DNA from: Tetrapyrgos nigripes
Lineage: Eukaryota; Basidiomycota; Agaricomycetes; Agaricales; Campanellaceae
Length of the DNA: 64,000 nucleotides
Reading direction: 5' to 3'
Assembly (NCBI GenBank): GCA_013368315.1
Contig: JAACJM010000261.1
Coordinates: 1 to 64,000 of the forward strand
A model generated the notes under the pieces. That model searched no databases. It saw nothing but the letters and a program-made list of their open reading frames with translations, and was not told the DNA's origin. The position numbers were made by a program, and so were the translations under genes. Below, piece by piece: positions 11,259-23,216 of the stretch (its first letter is position 1; each line of letters opens with the position of its first letter).

Positions 11259-11845
11259 CTTAAATTACGAACAAGGATGAAATATTACCGCCAGTCCAGC
11301 AGACAAAGAGCTAGGCGCTCTTTCACGCCCTCCCTACGCAGCTTATCACCGAATCGACTGCGGTCGGGTGCGTCCACGAGACATCGTCAGTTAGGACCGG
11401 ATATCAAAGTCAAAGAATTGTGACACATCCAGGGACCTCTACAGGTCCATGTTTCTTCACTCTAACCATTTTGGAGCTAAGGCCGTTCTAGATCTGCTAG
11501 CAGTTAAGCAATTAAGAAGGTGTCTCAGGTGCAGTTTCGTCTTTAAGAGTATGGGATTATTTGACGGCATCGGGAAGAACATATCTGTATATGGAGTATA
11601 AGATACGCTCATATACACACTGTTTGAGTGTATCTGAAAAAGGTACATGCGCATGCATATGCACCTGTATATGAGCCTCCATATACTCGTTACGCATATA
11701 CTGCCTGGCCTTTTCTTTCCTCCAATCCGTTGTATAGTTGTATATGGTTTACATCCAAGATATGGACATTGAAGTAGCTTGATCTAAGCTGCAAAAGGTT
11801 AAAGGGGCATTCCTGAGGCGGCTTTTCTGTATCAGTTATAAATTA
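11259..11845. other. Intergenic, no gene recognised
   Basis: Contains a short stretch rich in ATATG/CATAT words (11580-11760). No coding evidence. Confidence 0.4.
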
Positions 11846-13129
11846 CGAGGCCCTTTAGGCCGAGTTAACTTATGTCGACCTCGCAATTGAGTAGCAAACG
11901 TTTCCACGGGTTCTAAGTTTCACACGCCACTTCGGCGCTCCGAAATGACCGAAATGAATGAGACGCTCAACTGACATGTCATCGCGTCATCCATACTTCC
12001 CTCCGTCGACGTTGATGATGACACAGGCCCCACCAGCCAGCAAGACGAGCTTCAGACGCGTTACCTTCCCTCAGCAGCCATCACAAGACATCAAGAACTG
12101 CTCTCTGCATCACTGTTGCTACCTCTAAACCTTCCAAGGTCATTTTAAAAAACATAGATAGAGCTTTGTGGGGAAATTAGGACACTTTGGCTGCACAACA
12201 GATGCTTATCTTTGTCTCCCCTTGACCCTTTTCTGTGTGTGATGTGTCAATCTTTTAGCTCCCATTGAGAAATTGCCATATTCCTTCAAGTGTCCTGACC
12301 TTATCCCTTTCAAACATCTGCATGGTCTATGTCGCTTCTACTCCATCTTTTCTCAAGATTTGTTAAGGATTCGTGTCCTGTCCCCTAATGTCCTTTTCGG
12401 TACCTTTCAAGTGCATATATGTATTTGGCTGTTACACGTTCAGTGTCTAATGCTTTCCTCTGCAAAGACAAGAAAGTTTATTGTGCCACAAGAGTTAACC
12501 GTGAACTAATACTATTTGTACACAAGTTCGTCTTGACAGAACAAATGCCCTGCCGCCTTCTGTGTAAGTGTGTGATTTGGCTCAGAAAGTTTCTACAAGC
12601 GGCTGTGCGTGGGGGGACTGCCTTGCCCTTGTAGCACTACTTATCTATGGATGTTGTGGGAATCAGTGGTTGTCGAACTGTCGTGGGTAGTAGATTAATG
12701 AGCATCACCAGATACGTTGTTGGCTGGGGAAAGGTGCCACTGCTTCACATGGCAAATTACGAGGCCCATTATTGGATAAGTAAAATGGTTTCGTATGCAG
12801 TAAAAAATCAGATAGAGCCCAATATCTCAATGTAACGATGCCTTTAATTATAAATGACCTTGGATTGGGTGGAGGATGCCATATTGATTCAGAGAGCGGC
12901 GCTTGGTGACTTTTGATGGCTGCTGAGGGAAGGAAAACACATCTGAAGCTTGTCGTGGTTGGGCCTGTAGTTGTTGACAGCAGAGGGAAAGGACTTATGA
13001 TGTACTTACATCGTATTGAGCGTCAGTTGAAATGGAGCGCTGAGGTGGTGTGTAAAAGTTAGAACCTGTGAGAACCTTTGGTACTCAATTAGGGGGTTGA
13101 CATAAGTTAACTTGGCCTAAAGGGCCTCG
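11846..13129. mobile_element. TA-flanked DNA element with ~55 bp inverted repeats, non-coding
   Basis: The left end CGAGGCCCTTTAGGCC is repeated as the reverse complement at the right end (GGCCTAAAGGGCCTCG). The match extends about 55 bp, through TTAACTTATGTC to AATTGAGTA, with few mismatches. A TA dinucleotide lies outside each end. The TA target suggests a Tc1/mariner/pogo-type non-autonomous element. No transposase frame is seen in the 1.28 kb interior. Confidence 0.65.
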
Positions 13130-14923
13130 TAATGACAAAGGCATCAGTGCTAGTGCCCTTGTCATGTTTTGATAGAGGTGATTCGGGTGGAGGAACAGGA
13201 TCATCTTTATCTCCCTCATCATCCCATCCACTGGGATTATGAGAACTATAGGCTCGAGGTTTAGAGGTGGTAAAAACCAAGTAAGGGGCCCCACCCCATT
13301 GGTCAACTGGATGATCCTCGCAGCAGGAAAAATCTTCAGGAGGTGGTCCTTAGGAAGAGGAGTCTTAACAATTTTAAATTTATGTGAATGCAGATAGGCC
13401 AGTCCTTGAGCAACTTCGTCGAGCTGAAGAACAGATAATAAGTGTCAACATTAGCAGGAAATTACTGCACAAACATTGGTGCCCATCTGCTCTGCTGCAT
13501 CTTCCGTCTTCAAGCTGGGTACAGAAGTGAAATTATGAGGCCGAAGGATGAGGCTGAGTTGTTCACACTGCATTTCTGGAGGTGGCTATGTCAATTACAT
13601 CTCGATTTCTCTCATCCATTACAATGATGTTGACTCATACCTCTCTGCTCTAAGGTGTCTGTATATTTCGACTCAATGCCCTCTTCCGACGCACCCCTCA
13701 GCTTTTCCACTTTTGATTCTATGGATTCTGTTCATGAAGACTTAATGCATGTTAATCACTTTCTAATAATGTAAATTTAGAGATATACAACAGATTATTA
13801 CGCTGGTAGTGGAGAGGCTACACTGGCATTGAATCTAAAATTTGCAACTCTCTTATCAGACCCTGTGAAGAAGGAAAAAGCAAAGTAGTTTGGTAGACTC
13901 TTCACATGTACTTGTACTCTCTTAATAGAGAGCTTGCGCAGAGTGGTTAGCTCGAAGTCATGTGCGCAACTCAAGTGCAGCCATATCTCGCTCGTCAGCC
14001 CAACAACTGCCTCCCTTCCTCTTCGATTCTCAGTTGGCATCACAATCAAGGCTGCAGGGAACTTACTCTGCAGCTCTGTGCACCATGTTACTGTAGGACA
14101 TGTCAGAAGTATGGCAGGAACATTTGGCAGCTTTCATCAGGATAAACAGGTGCATATGCTGCTTTCTGTGTATTTTTTGGGCCTAAAATTGATTTAGGAT
14201 GCCTAGAATGGTCCAGTCCCGTGCATCTCTGAGCTGGCCCTAAGCAATGATGCTGTTATGCATCCTCCCTCACCACCCTGTGCTTTCTCTCCAGATATCC
14301 TCACCTATCATCCTTTTTTTTTCATCGAACATACTGTCTGACCCCTGCATCCTTTCCAGTTCATCTGTCTGTCCAGAGAAGCATGTTATTTCTCTCACAA
14401 GCTCTCATAGTTCATATACGTCAAATCTCTGTTATGCTAGTTTTTGTACATCATATCCCAGTTCTTTTGTGCTTGGCCTATGCCTGGATGCTCCCTCCAT
14501 CACTTCCTATGCTTGTTTTGCATGTACTCACTGTAGCTACCTCAATATATGCTTTGCAACTTGGGCACATGATTTCAGGCCAACTGCTCTGTGCACACTT
14601 ACTAAGCCACATGTGGCTGCAGGTGGCTCTGCGCAAGCTCTCTAATAGTAAATAGTAAAGAAGTCAAATAGAAATAATGTGTACTTTATCATTCCTGGGC
14701 CCTCTGGCCTCGTATTCGCCACACCTCAGTGCTGGCCCAAACCCCCTTCATATCATCTGTGATATGTAGCCCAGGCCTGGATTTGAGGATCAGCGCACAC
14801 ACCATCAGGATCAAACTCATCAGTTGTGTGAATAACACAAAGAGATGATTCTTTGACAGTGGTGGCCATAGTGGCAGTGGACAAGACGGGGAGATCAAGA
14901 GGCCCCTCCAGGCCCCTAACCCT
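13130..14923. other. Non-coding region, old repeats
   Basis: No supported gene. The stretch 13540-13625 shares a short block (GGCTATGTCAATTACAT plus flanks) with 56395-56460, so both may be tails of the same old repeat family. Confidence 0.35.
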
Positions 14924-16261
14924 TAGTGTTCACCAAGTTTAGTTCAAAGTTCAGAGTTTTTTGAACTTGACTTTAAGTTCAGTTTAGAGTTCAGGGAGAG
15001 TTGAGATCGAGTGGACGTGTCTGAATGCATTTGAACGGGTATATCTGGCTGAGTTTGACAGAGTTGAGACATGTGGTTTTTAGGTTTTTGCCTCACCACC
15101 ATGTCCCTTGTACCTATGTCATGTTCCTGTTCCTTAGAGCACGCACTAGACTAGGAACCAGCCCAAGGCAGTGACAGAAACCACCTGGAATTCCCCAAAA
15201 ATGTGTAATTTTTTTCCTGAGGAAGTTCATCCCCACTTCTCTGTCTTTCTCTTGACTCTCTAGGTATGTTTCAAATGTACAAGCATGCTCCCAGCTATAC
15301 CATTTGATCCTGTATAGCATAGCAACTGTGGGCCACACATAAAACTATAAATACTAGGTAGGTTTTTTCTAGCAGTCCATCTCAAAACGTCTGACAATTG
15401 CACTGTTGGTCCAGATTGAAAACCCCTCAATCCCTCCAAAATCAATTGGTCATATGACCCCAATGCTTCTATTCTTCCCCATGGGCCACCAGTTTTTTCA
15501 AGCTCACAGTCAATCTCACATTCAAGCCTTTGTGCTGGGTGCATTTTGGTGGGTGGGGCACTTCCTTTTTTGGAAAGAGGCCCCAAATACTGGAAAATTC
15601 AGATTTTTATTACTAGTGCTGTTGGCAGTGAGTGGAGGCTGTTGGGCAAGGTTTTCCCACAGGCCAAAATTTGATGGAGGGTGGGCACAGTCAATAGGAC
15701 CTCAAATCCCTATTTGGAATGGAAATAGGAGCTATGGCTGACCCAGAAAACACAAAATGCATTCCCAGAGCCAACAATGAAAAATCACCTGAATGGGTAA
15801 GGTGTATTTTGGGACACTGAATCCAAATATTTAAGTATACTTGCAGTATCTGTAGTGGTTATGGAGATATGGCCAAAATACCATCTAAATATAGCAAAAG
15901 AGCAGGATGGGTACTAGTCATTGTGTCAAATCAGGTCTGATAATCATGTGGGTTGGTAGGGTATTGCATTAAAACTCCCTAGACTTAGGAATATAGTTTT
16001 TTTCTGTGATATTACTAAATTTTGAGGAGCTATGTGCAAAATACTGTCTCAAAATGGCAAAACTTGGGATGGCCATGGACACTGCAAGCTATAGCATCCA
16101 GTATTGATGTGGATATGCCCTTAGATAGTCCTTATCTATGGTAGTTCTGACATTATTTATTACTAACCCCTAAACATAGGTGTCTGTGGCATAAGTAAGT
16201 GAATGTAGTGTAAGTGCAAGTACATGAACTGATGTAAGGGATGCCTACTCCTTCAAGCCAT

Positions 16262-16380
16262 AATTAACTCTCAGGTTGATGCAAAGCTACACTCAAGCTC
16301 ACACCCAAGCTCATACCCAAGCTCACACTCAAGCTCACTCAAGCTCACCCAAGCTCACTCAAGCTCACTCAAACTCATGC
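16262..16380. repeat. Short tandem repeat (CAAGCTCAC-type)
   Basis: About ten copies of a 9-12 bp unit around CAAGCTCAC inside the Mutator-like element. The same words recur near its termini. Confidence 0.7.
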
Positions 16381-16422
16381 TTGGATAAGTGTTACTTATA
16401 CACCTTTCAGAAATAAGTGAGC

Positions 16423-16830
16423 CATTTAATGCAAGTATCTAGTTATGAAATGAAGTGTAGTAAAGTTGGGTAGGCTGAAATAAGCACAGCCACACCCAAA
16501 ATGGGAGTCAAGCAAGCCATTTAATGCAAGTATCTTGGTATGAAATGAAGTGTAGTGAAGTAAGCACAGCCACACCCTAAATGGAAGTCAAGCAAGCCAT
16601 TTAATGCAAGTATCTTGTTATGAAATGAAGTGTAGTGAAGTAAGCACAGCCACACCCAAATGGAAGTCAAGCAAGCCATTTATGCAAATATTTGTTATGA
16701 AATGAAGTGTAGTAAAGTTGGATAGGGATAAGCACAGCCACACCCAAAATGGAAGTTAAGTGAGCCATTTAATGCAAGTGTAGTGAAGTTGGGTATGATA
16801 AGCACAGCCACACCCAAGATAGAAGTCAAG
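16423..16830. repeat. Tandem repeat, five units of about 80 bp
   Basis: Units carry GCCATTTAATGCAAGTATC, GAAATGAAGTGTAG and AAGCACAGCCACACCC. The starts near 16430, 16513, 16591, 16672 and 16762 give a period of 78-90 bp. Confidence 0.75.
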
Positions 16831-16903
16831 CTCTCACTCAAGCTCACTGTGGCTTGAGTGGCTTGACTGTGAGCTTGAAAAACCAGGTGCCCTTCCCCCA
16901 TTT

Positions 16904-17215
16904 ATGTTGAATCCTAGTCCTCGCTCAGCTGCTTCACCCAAGAATGCTTTTGGCGTTCTTTTGACCAATCAGCACACCCCTGCAGCTTCTCACCATTCAG
17001 GCCATGCCCGAAAGCCTTCTGCCAAAATTATCGAAGGTCACAATTCTGAAAACACAAAAGGCAAGTGCAAGGCCTCCCCAGAGCCACCTACTCAGACTGT
17101 TGCTCACAAAGTCTCAGATTCTGCTTCTGACTCTGAGATGATCAATGACCACATTGCAACAGCAACAACAAAGATGATGATGACAATGTCAAAATTATCA
17201 GTTATGAGCAGATGA
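16904..17215 (+). pseudogene. Open frame in the right part of the hAT element
   Basis: A Ser/Thr/Lys-rich frame of 103 residues with a polar composition like the disordered start of some transposases. No BED finger or hAT dimerisation motif is visible. It may be a leftover of the transposase N-terminus or have no function. Confidence 0.2.
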
Positions 17216-17543
17216 AGACTATCAGTGCAAGTGATGTAAGTTTTCATGACCTTTTGATTTTTACCAACTTTAGATGAGTATTGAATGAATATTGTTTTGG
17301 TGGGGATGAAGCTGGAGATGAGGATTCCAATGCAGATGTATTGTAAATAGTCCTTATATTATGATAAGTACTTATTTGACTGTCAAATTTGAGCTTTCAG
17401 TCATCTTGGGAAAAGTATGTGGTCTGAACATGTTCAAACACTTATGAACCTGAACTGGACTGAAAGTTCACTGAACATGAAGTCTGGTTAAAAGTTCAAA
17501 AAGATTTTGAACTGAATCGAACTTGGTGAACACTACTAACCCT

Positions 17544-18584
17544 AACCCCAATGTAATACCTCATCCTGCCACAAGGCAGTTTGAAATTTTTTTTTGTGCA
17601 TGCCTCTCAACATGAACTACAATCAGCTTCATCAACAGTCAATATTTTCCAGAGAAGAACCTCAAACATTGTCTGCCTGGTGAATGAGGCTTTCGTTGCT
17701 GGTCTTTTCCTAACTGGCATTTTTCGCAAACCAGTTCTTATGAAGTGGTTGTGGGCCAATGCTAACACATGGTCTGTAATGTGGATGACATTGAGACAGC
17801 GTAGTTATGAGACGTTGGGCAGCAAAAAATAAACGACATTGGGCCTTAGTGGAGACTAGAAACTGCAATAGATAAATGATGTTGAGCCATAGTCAATAGG
17901 CAGAATTGATCTGTAATCAATATCCAGAGTTGATAGGTGAGAACAATTGCACCAGAGCAATGAAGCAGAGAAGTTCCAGTCAGAATCATGAGGGGAAAAA
18001 CGAAGAAATGACCAGGAGGACATGTTGAACCCAGCTGTATTGCTTGGAAATGCAGATGATAGATGATTGACCTTGGGAAAAATCTGAGGGAAGAAGTCAG
18101 GAATGTAAGAACATAGGCACAAGCAGAAAGTGAGTGTTAAGAAATCAGCCTCATCAATAATAGATTTCAGGCTGCTATTTTATACCAATACAGTGTAGAC
18201 CAGCAGTCCAATAGTGCTCACCTTTCCTTCCTGTGCATGCAAGGAAAGTGTATGCAGGAGCAAAGCATTGACATATGAAAATGTATATATGACAAAGAAG
18301 GGAAAGGGTTCAAACCATGTACAGAAGCCCATAAAATGAACAGAAAGGAGAAAAAGAAGAGAAATGTGGATTACACCTCCTGAACGGGCACTTCTTGCAT
18401 CCCTTCTCCAGCTGAATCTGACTGTCTTTTGTGGTGAAAACCTCTTCAATCTGGCTTTCAGCCTGACTCTCCTTTTCTTGATATGTTGCAGCTTTGGCTG
18501 AGGCAAATCAAATAGATTGAGAAAGGGACACATCATTAGCCTCTTCTTTGATCCTGTCACAAGTTACAACCAGAACGATCAAGA
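17544..18584. other. Non-coding region between the hAT element and a solo LTR
   Basis: Several open frames of 80-126 codons occur, with no recognisable motif and in conflicting frames. No gene supported. Confidence 0.35.
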
Positions 18585-18922
18585 TGTTGGAATTTTGTAG
18601 TGATCTATACTTACAACAAAGACATATATCTTTCTCTCCACTTCACTAGTATACATGATCCACTTGTATCCACATATGCACCACCTACTTTCTACTATGC
18701 TCCATACTTACATTGTTTCTTAAATTGTTAACTCCAGACTGATATCAGACATTACATCATAGTATCTGCTTTACACCACTGGGATATATTTATGGACTTG
18801 CACAGCCACAGTAGTTAACAGTATAAATACTTAGTAGTTTACTGTCTATACCTCTAGAGCCCACAATAGTATTTATTGCCTTGCTTGTCTAACAAGTGTC
18901 CTTATATTCATTTATTCTCATA
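18585..18922 (+). mobile_element. Solo LTR of the copia family at 23217-28974, opposite orientation
   Basis: Begins TGTTGGAATTTTGTAGTG, ends TTATTCTCATA, and is about 338 bp long. It aligns along its whole length with the reverse complement of the LTRs at 23217-23551 and 28639-28974. A perfect 5 bp target duplication CAAGA lies at 18580-18584 and 18923-18927. Confidence 0.9.
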
Positions 18923-18972
18923 CAAGATGGGATATAGAGCCTTGTTCAAAGACTTATCAGTAAAGTAGCCAC

Positions 18973-19677
18973 TCAAGAGTCAACAATCAAAAAACCTACT
19001 GCTAAACCTGGCATAAGAATGGCAATAGTCTGGAATGCTATTGTGACAGTGTCATTCAACAGTGAGATTGTTATGTATGCAACCTATAACAATTAGAACA
19101 TACATTTCAGCCTTTAGATATACCATGATCACTTACTCACCCAGAGTAGACAATAAACAATTTCCAATTCTATCAGTAGAAATAGAATTTTCTGAACTTG
19201 AGAAACTCTGTTTTCACACTGGCTCAGGTTTTTTCTAATAGTGTGATGGTGGGACCTTGAAAAATCAAGCTTGAGTCTATCCAATTGAAAAACAATAGGC
19301 TGAATAGTACAGAACTTACCAGGGTTTGTATCCTATAAGACTTGTAGCAATGACATTTGTGGCCAGTAAAGGCATAACCATTGCAAATACACCCTTGTTG
19401 GAGTCATCCACAACAGATTGCAGAGCGGTGGAGATTGCCATTCCTGCATCTGCGCTTATATTGCCTAGAATAAGACTCAAATTGAGATGATAGATTCAAA
19501 CTTTCGAAAATAAGCATTTGACTCACCAAAAGATGCAACAATCTTGATGAGTTGGTTACCAGGAAATAGAATCCAAGCTCTCCAAACTACAATTGCATCT
19601 CCAATGGCATACTTCAGTTTCCAGGAGAAAGATATAAGTATCAAACGTTTGATAAGGTTTGAGAAGGCCACGGACAT
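18973..19677 (-). pseudogene. Multi-pass membrane protein gene, truncated (agaricomycete family)
   Basis: Four exons can be read on the minus strand. Exon 19527-19677 has KYAIGDAIVVWRAWILFPGN. Exon 19321-19464 has AISTALQSVVDDSNKG and VMPLLATNVIATSLIGY. Exon 19141-~19257 has IRKNLSQCENRVSQV and ILFLLIELEIVYCLLW. The last exon has AYITISLLNDTVTIAF and a stop at 18973. Introns have good GT..AG ends (19465-19525 is clear). I recognise the pattern from a large family of mushroom membrane proteins with about seven helices. The N-terminal helices are missing, because the region upstream is taken over by the USP-like sequence on the other strand. A truncated, probably dead copy. Confidence 0.6.
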
Positions 19678-20465
19678 TCAGTCTCTCTGCTATTACACCT
19701 CCATTGTTGAGGATATGGTGTTCTGAGCCTGCACGTTGGTCTGTAGATTTCAGAGCAGTAGGTAATCCTTCAATGTCCATACTTGCTAATCTTTTGGATA
19801 TGTATACTGCAGGTAATATCAATATAGATGATGTCAGAGAAGGTTTGCGAGCACATTTGGCTGAAATGGATAGTATTCATTTCCAATTAGGAAGGTATGT
19901 TGCTGTTGACAACTTGATGAGGAAGGTGCTGCTTCACAATAACAATATTATACGTATAGTATATACTTGCACTGAATATCATCCTTCGCAATGGCCAGAT
20001 ATTATAGAAAATGTTTCTGTAATAGAGGCTGGTAGACCCCACACATCAGTGGTTAAGTGGCTGGCTGATATTAATGACCATGAATGATGTGCGAGGTGTG
20101 AGACTCTCAGTTGCGAGGGTCATAGACTGTTGCAAAGAACTTTTGAATATGCTCCTAATATTTTGTGCTTTTATGTTGGGTCTACTTTTGACAGCCACAA
20201 TCTCTACATTGATATGAATCTGAAGCTGACCGTGAACGAACACCAATATGAATATAGGTTGGCTGGTATAGTATACTATGATGGGGACCATTTCACAGCT
20301 AGAATTTTTGATGATACCTTTGGTTGCTATTATTATCACAGCATGCAACAAGGCGGTGCTCTTTCCTGGAATGGTAACTTGAGAGAACATACTATCCATT
20401 TGAATCGAAGCGGTGGTATGCGGGCCAACTACATTTTTATACTAGAAACAGGCTATAAACTTTGA
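19659..20465 (+). pseudogene. USP-like (peptidase C19 type) protein fragment with one in-frame stop
   Basis: One reading frame runs through the region, interrupted by a single TGA at 20085-20087. Before the stop: SILANLLDMYTAGN and GRYVAVDNLMRKVLLH. After it: a Cys pair CARCETLSC like the zinc-binding strand of ubiquitin-specific proteases, then FEYAPNILCFYV, and YEYRLAGIVYYDGDHFTARI, which matches the USP histidine box (compare YxLxAVxxHxGxxxxGHYTAY). The catalytic Cys box should lie upstream and was not found, so the protein is 5'-truncated. Similar USP-like frames occur in mushroom repeats, from memory and not checked. Function would be removal of ubiquitin or a related modifier. Confidence 0.5.
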
Positions 20466-22180
20466 AATCTTTGCATTCCAATTTCATCTTAGGTTTACAA
20501 TGAGAATGCTCTCTCGATATCCTATGGGCAAGTGATCCTTCTATTGTAACTAGAAACCCTTTTTGGACTCGTCCTGCCACCGCCGGGGGCCCACATATAA
20601 CTATTTCTGACCTTGAGTCAACCTTAGCCGGCTCAAGCTCATACAGACCCAGGATGTAATAGAAAACCTGACATCTATACGAAGAGGACTGTTGAAGAGT
20701 CTGGGGTTTGCCCGTTTGGACAAGAAGTATACGTGAATGCCAATAAGGAGCGGGTGCTCAGTTGTATCCGACGACTGAGTCGATAATTGAAGTCGACTGT
20801 TAGGCTAGAGAAATCCGGGAGAAGAGTGTTCACAGCCCTAGTGTCTCTCGTATTCTTCTACTGATCGACTCTCAGCTGATTTTTCTCTTGAGGTACCTCA
20901 GACAAATATGGCGTCAGGAGCGCATCTCTCGAAAAACCATTCGTCAGCCAACCTGTGTTGTCAGTTGTAGCAAGGAAGAATGTCTCACTATCTGAATGCA
21001 CAATAACGGTATCCTGGGAATAAAAAATACGTTGTGTGTTTCGTTCTATCTGCTACTTTGACATACTCATACCCAGTCCATCTTCTACTGGTTCTTCTTA
21101 TCTAGGTGCTTTAGATTTCATCCTCTGTCCCCGCATGGGTGGAAGTTGAATGTGCGCGTGGGCGGCTGGGAATGTGAGTGTGAGAAGCCTGACTGTGAGC
21201 ATGAGGCAACGGCGCTGGCCCGACTGTAAAGGTGTCTGGTTTTACACTGTCGTTTTGCTGTTCTCGTTTCCAGTCCCGTCAACGGGTTTCGTAACTGATA
21301 GCATTCTCTCATCTCCAGGATTCACCATCGTCATCAACACCCACGTAAGCAGCAGCAACAACGGTTGCGGTCATCACGATCATTCCCATTCTGGCTACGA
21401 TAGAAGGTTCCTCATTTTCCTCCCAGCCTGTCCTCCTTTTTCTTTCGAATCAATTGTGGGGGTGGGCGAGACACACCCGTGTCGCATGTCACGACTACTA
21501 GAGGGGGGAGGACTTCAAACAAGTTCTGAGGCCTTCTAGTGATATTTGTGTTTAATGATTAAGCACAATGTTCAAGGTGCAACCTTCGGTGAGACCCTGA
21601 ATGAAGACGAATATGATGCTTAGCGTCTGGTGAGGAAGGATTCAATGGAATCCAAAGGAACTGAGCGAGTAAAAGTCAGAAAAAATCTGCATAGCAAGTA
21701 TATAATGGATCATGTACACAAGGATACGTACGGGTGCTACAAAGCTGAATCAAATAAACAAGATCGCATGCAATGGATGGGAGGCATACAGTGCACGAGA
21801 ATACACAGTGGAGGCAGGCCAACTCAGAAATGTGTACTCCGGGTGTGACGATCTAGCGCCATCGGGAGTTCGAGTAGAATTAGGGGTGGCGACGCGCTGA
21901 AATTTATCTGAGAGCCAAAATTAAGGTTTGAAAGGGATTGGATCGTTGGAAGCGGGAGATGGTGGTAATACAAACGAGGGTTAAATCGGATGGAGAAATG
22001 AATTAAGGTGGAAATACGAAGTGAAACAGTGAAAGTTGAGAAAACGCAGAAGCAAATGTCCGGAGTTCTTCCACACTGGCACAGCGGTAACAGCTCTATT
22101 CAGCATCTGAGCAACTCTGTTCAGGCGATCAGTACCGAAACAATTCAAGGAGGACTTTCCAAGCTACTGACAGCACTATT
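20466..22180. other. Region without a supported gene
   Basis: CpG-richer than its surroundings. An open frame at 21150-21539 (plus) has no recognisable domain, and no TATA/intron structure was found. It may be an old single-copy remnant. Confidence 0.35.
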
Positions 22181-22183
22181 CAG

Positions 22184-22980
22184 ATTGGAGCAGAACTGTC
22201 AAGTCATTCAGCTGAAAATAACGTTCAAGAGTAGCATGTAACTCACTTCATCGGATGTTCTGGAAAGATGGATGACTGGTGCAGCACGGGTAGCAAATCA
22301 GTGATAGTCAGATTAACAACATCGGACGGACACGCTGACCTGGAGAGGAGTACAGTGAAGATGGCAATAAACACCAGCTTGTATTTGAGTTGAAGTAACA
22401 TCGGAGGTGATAAGAGTTGCTTTCTCTTTGTTGTCCTATCCATCTTTTCAGTCGATTTTATTGCCTACATGCCTGCACCCGTGGTCAACTTGTCGGTTCC
22501 TGATTCTGACAAACCCTTGCTGCAGATAACTTCATGGAGTATCGCTAAGGGGCTCGCCCTTGTACCTAGCATCACCTGCTGATCTCCACTCTCCCAGACA
22601 CATCACGCTGGTGGACTGTGAAAGCATTAATTGGATCGGAGCAGAACTGTCAAGACGTTCAGCTGGAAATGTAACTCACCTCATCGGATGTTCTGGGGAG
22701 ATGAATGACTGGTGCAGCGCTGGTAGCAAATCAGTGATAGTCTGATGAATAACATCGGACGGACGCACTGGCCTGGAGCCTAGGAGTACACTGAAGATGG
22801 CAGTGAACACCAGCTTGTATTTGAGTCAAAGTAACATCGGAGGCAAACTTGTCAGTTCCTGATTCTGACAAAACCCTCACCGCAGATAACTTCATGGAGT
22901 ATCGTTAAGGGGCTCGCCCTTGTACTGGTATCACCTGCTGATGTCCACTCTCCTGGGTGCATCACGCTGGTGGACCACTA
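22184..22980. repeat. Tandem duplication, period about 450 bp
   Basis: Unit 1 begins GGAGCAGAACTGTCAA near 22184 and unit 2 with the same word near 22636. Both continue through CTGGTGCAGC, CACCAGCTTGTATTTGAGT and ATAACTTCATGGAGTATCG to CATCACGCTGGTGGAC. The second unit is slightly shorter. No coding sense recognised. Confidence 0.7.
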
Positions 22981-23065
22981 GTACCCAAATTAAGTGTGGG
23001 CAAGTGGCGGTCTAAGCGGTATCACGTAACTCTGTGTACTATAATTTGGGGATGCAGTTGATGTT

Positions 23066-23136
23066 GTACTTGTGGCATTTGGATCCCAGCGGTTGGAAGT
23101 AATCCTTATCTTGATTGAGTATGGAGCTGCCACAAA
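23066..23136 (+). pseudogene. Ankyrin-repeat gene remnant, left piece
   Basis: The plus strand reads a typical ankyrin repeat end (VILILIEYGAAT). It stops at the terminus of the CACTG-ended element. The gene resumes with another ankyrin repeat on the far side at 32567, so the element inserted into this gene. Confidence 0.55.
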
Positions 23137-23216
23137 CACCGGGGGAAAATGACAACTAGGTCACACTTTGACTGGGTAAGATCCGGTTGAGACCGGTGAG
23201 TCAACGGTGAGTACCC

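Larger units (their letters stand above)
15483..16892. mobile_element. Mutator-like (tentative) element, copy 1, nested in the hAT element
   Basis: Inverted ends GGGCCACCAGTTTTTTCAAG and the complementary GAGCTTGAAAAACCAGGTGC followed by CC. The flanking 9 bp are CTTCCCCAT and TTCCCCCAT (7 of 9 match). The interior has tandem arrays but no transposase. A second copy with the same ends and another 9 bp duplication lies at 30744-31758. The 9 bp duplication points to the Mutator superfamily; without a transposase this is tentative. Confidence 0.6.
14924..17535. mobile_element. hAT-type DNA transposon, non-autonomous, carrying a nested element
   Basis: Inverted ends TAGTGTTCACCAAG and CTTGGTGAACACTA are flanked by a perfect 8 bp target duplication CTAACCCT (14916-14923 and 17536-17543). 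TAG/CAG-type ends plus an 8 bp duplication are diagnostic of hAT elements. Both subterminal regions are packed with GTTCA/TGAAC words, probably transposase binding sites. Without the nested element at 15483-16892 it is about 1.2 kb. Only a vestigial open frame remains (16904-17215). Confidence 0.85.

Noticed and set aside
16695..16901. Frame reading GHLVFQAHSQATQA, with a similar one at 31687-31905
   Set aside because: These are translations of the terminal repeats of the Mutator-like elements, not genes.
18180..18560. 126-codon frame on the minus strand with a hydrophobic end
   Set aside because: No recognisable motif and no link to the membrane-protein exons further along; probably chance in AT-rich repeat DNA.
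21150..21539. 129-codon frame on the plus strand
   Set aside because: No domain, no intron pattern, no promoter signal at the usual distance; overlaps another open frame on the minus strand.
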